Assembly (NCBI GenBank): GCA_025765615.1
Contig: JAIVFJ010000216.1
Location: 1 to 64,000, forward strand
Direction: 5' to 3'
Length of the DNA: 64,000 nucleotides
Source of the DNA: Zopfochytrium polystomum
Lineage: Eukaryota; Chytridiomycota; Chytridiomycetes; Chytridiales; Chytridiaceae
Positions within the stretch are counted from its first letter, which is position 1. Every line of letters starts with the position of its first letter. A program made the translations under genes and the position numbers. This document shows positions 63,579-64,000 of the stretch, one piece after another. The notes below the pieces were generated by a model that ran no database searches, was not told where the DNA came from, and was given only the letters and a program-made list of their open reading frames with translations.

Positions 63579-64000
63579 ATGGCAACCTCCAACAGCACCA
63601 GCGACGACTTGCCCTACCAGTTTCTCGCTTCGACGGCGGGACCTCCCAAGGCTGGCGCACCTCTTGACCGCGCAGCGAGCTACTTCCGCCTCGCCGAGAA
63701 AGAGAAGGAGCCGCCTTTTGGATGCGACTCGCCTCGCAGTCTGTATTCACCAGCACCAGCAGGCACCCTTCTGACGCGGGGCCGCAGGCTCCTGTTGGCG
63801 TCCCTGTTCCTCGTGCTCCTGGCCATCTCGCTTACAGTGACAGCCCTCTACCTTCAGTCGATCGGCTCGCGAAATGATGCAAGCACCGGACCCACGACAG
63901 CCACTGTTGGTACGCACTGTCCAGCGAAACCTCCATTGCTTCGAATCTCACTAACACGGGCCTGACTGAGCCAGTTGTGAAGGACGTAGGTTTCAGAATG
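63579..64000 (+). CDS. N-terminus of a type II membrane protein, cut by the window edge
   Basis: Starts MATSNSTSDDLPYQFLASTA; a 65-residue polar N-terminus is followed by basic RGRR and one membrane segment (LLLASLFLVLLAISLTVTAL), then a Ser/Thr-rich start of an outside domain. The open frame stops at 63965, but a GT donor after ACTGTTG (63909) and an AG acceptor near 63971 suggest an intron and continuation to the right. The topology fits Golgi or plasma-membrane enzymes such as glycosyltransferases or peptidases; too little is present to choose. Confidence 0.6.

Noticed and set aside
1..64000. tRNA or rRNA genes
   Set aside because: No convincing A/B box pair with cloverleaf or rRNA signature was seen by reading; a dedicated RNA search would settle it.

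Overview
This is a eukaryotic, most likely fungal, window. The evidence is short GT-AG introns (54 to 144 bp), a fungal-type SPX-ankyrin-GDPD protein, and genes for secreted or plasma-membrane heme proteins of the cellobiose-dehydrogenase cytochrome (AA8/DOMON) plus cytochrome b561 type. Together with the transposon content (copia-type LTR elements, a non-LTR LINE, a Tc1/mariner-like element, a piggyBac remnant) this suggests an early-diverging fungus such as a chytrid. That lineage call is inference; no rRNA or tRNA gene was seen.

Layout. 0.6-2.9 kb: a nine-exon endoglycoceramidase-like gene (GH5) on the minus strand. 3-33 kb: a gene-poor transposon graveyard. It holds an orphan heat-shock-type promoter (4.95-5.11 kb), two LINE copies head to tail (7.8-15.3 kb), a broken minus-strand copia element (16.2-22.8 kb) that contains a piece of the same LINE, a second broken copia element in plus orientation (27.0-29.8 kb), several solo or partial LTRs, three copies of a minisatellite/hairpin module, a striking GC-rich hairpin array (32.06-32.49 kb) and a piggyBac transposase tail. 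33.3-37.4 kb: an intact eight-exon Pho81-like gene (SPX, ankyrin repeats, degenerate GDPD), 1174 aa. 37.4-39.9 kb: intergenic, with one unrecognised open frame.

39.9-63.5 kb: a cluster of seven genes plus one broken member, all on the minus strand. The seven encode two AA8/DOMON heme domains followed by a five- to six-helix cytochrome b561 domain; the last gene has one DOMON. Four adjacent members form a recent tandem array with a 2926-bp period; three are nearly identical and the fourth is a mosaic. A complete 2694-bp Tc1/mariner-like transposon with 169-bp inverted repeats and TA target duplication sits between the first and second cluster genes. It carries a spliced DD34E transposase and a second, convergent, unrecognised gene. 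At the right edge a type II membrane protein gene starts in plus orientation, divergent from the last cluster gene.

How the genes may work together: the DOMON-b561 proteins would move electrons across the plasma membrane to an extracellular heme domain, for example for iron reduction or to feed oxidative enzymes. The endoglycoceramidase and the phosphate sensor have no evident functional link to the cluster.
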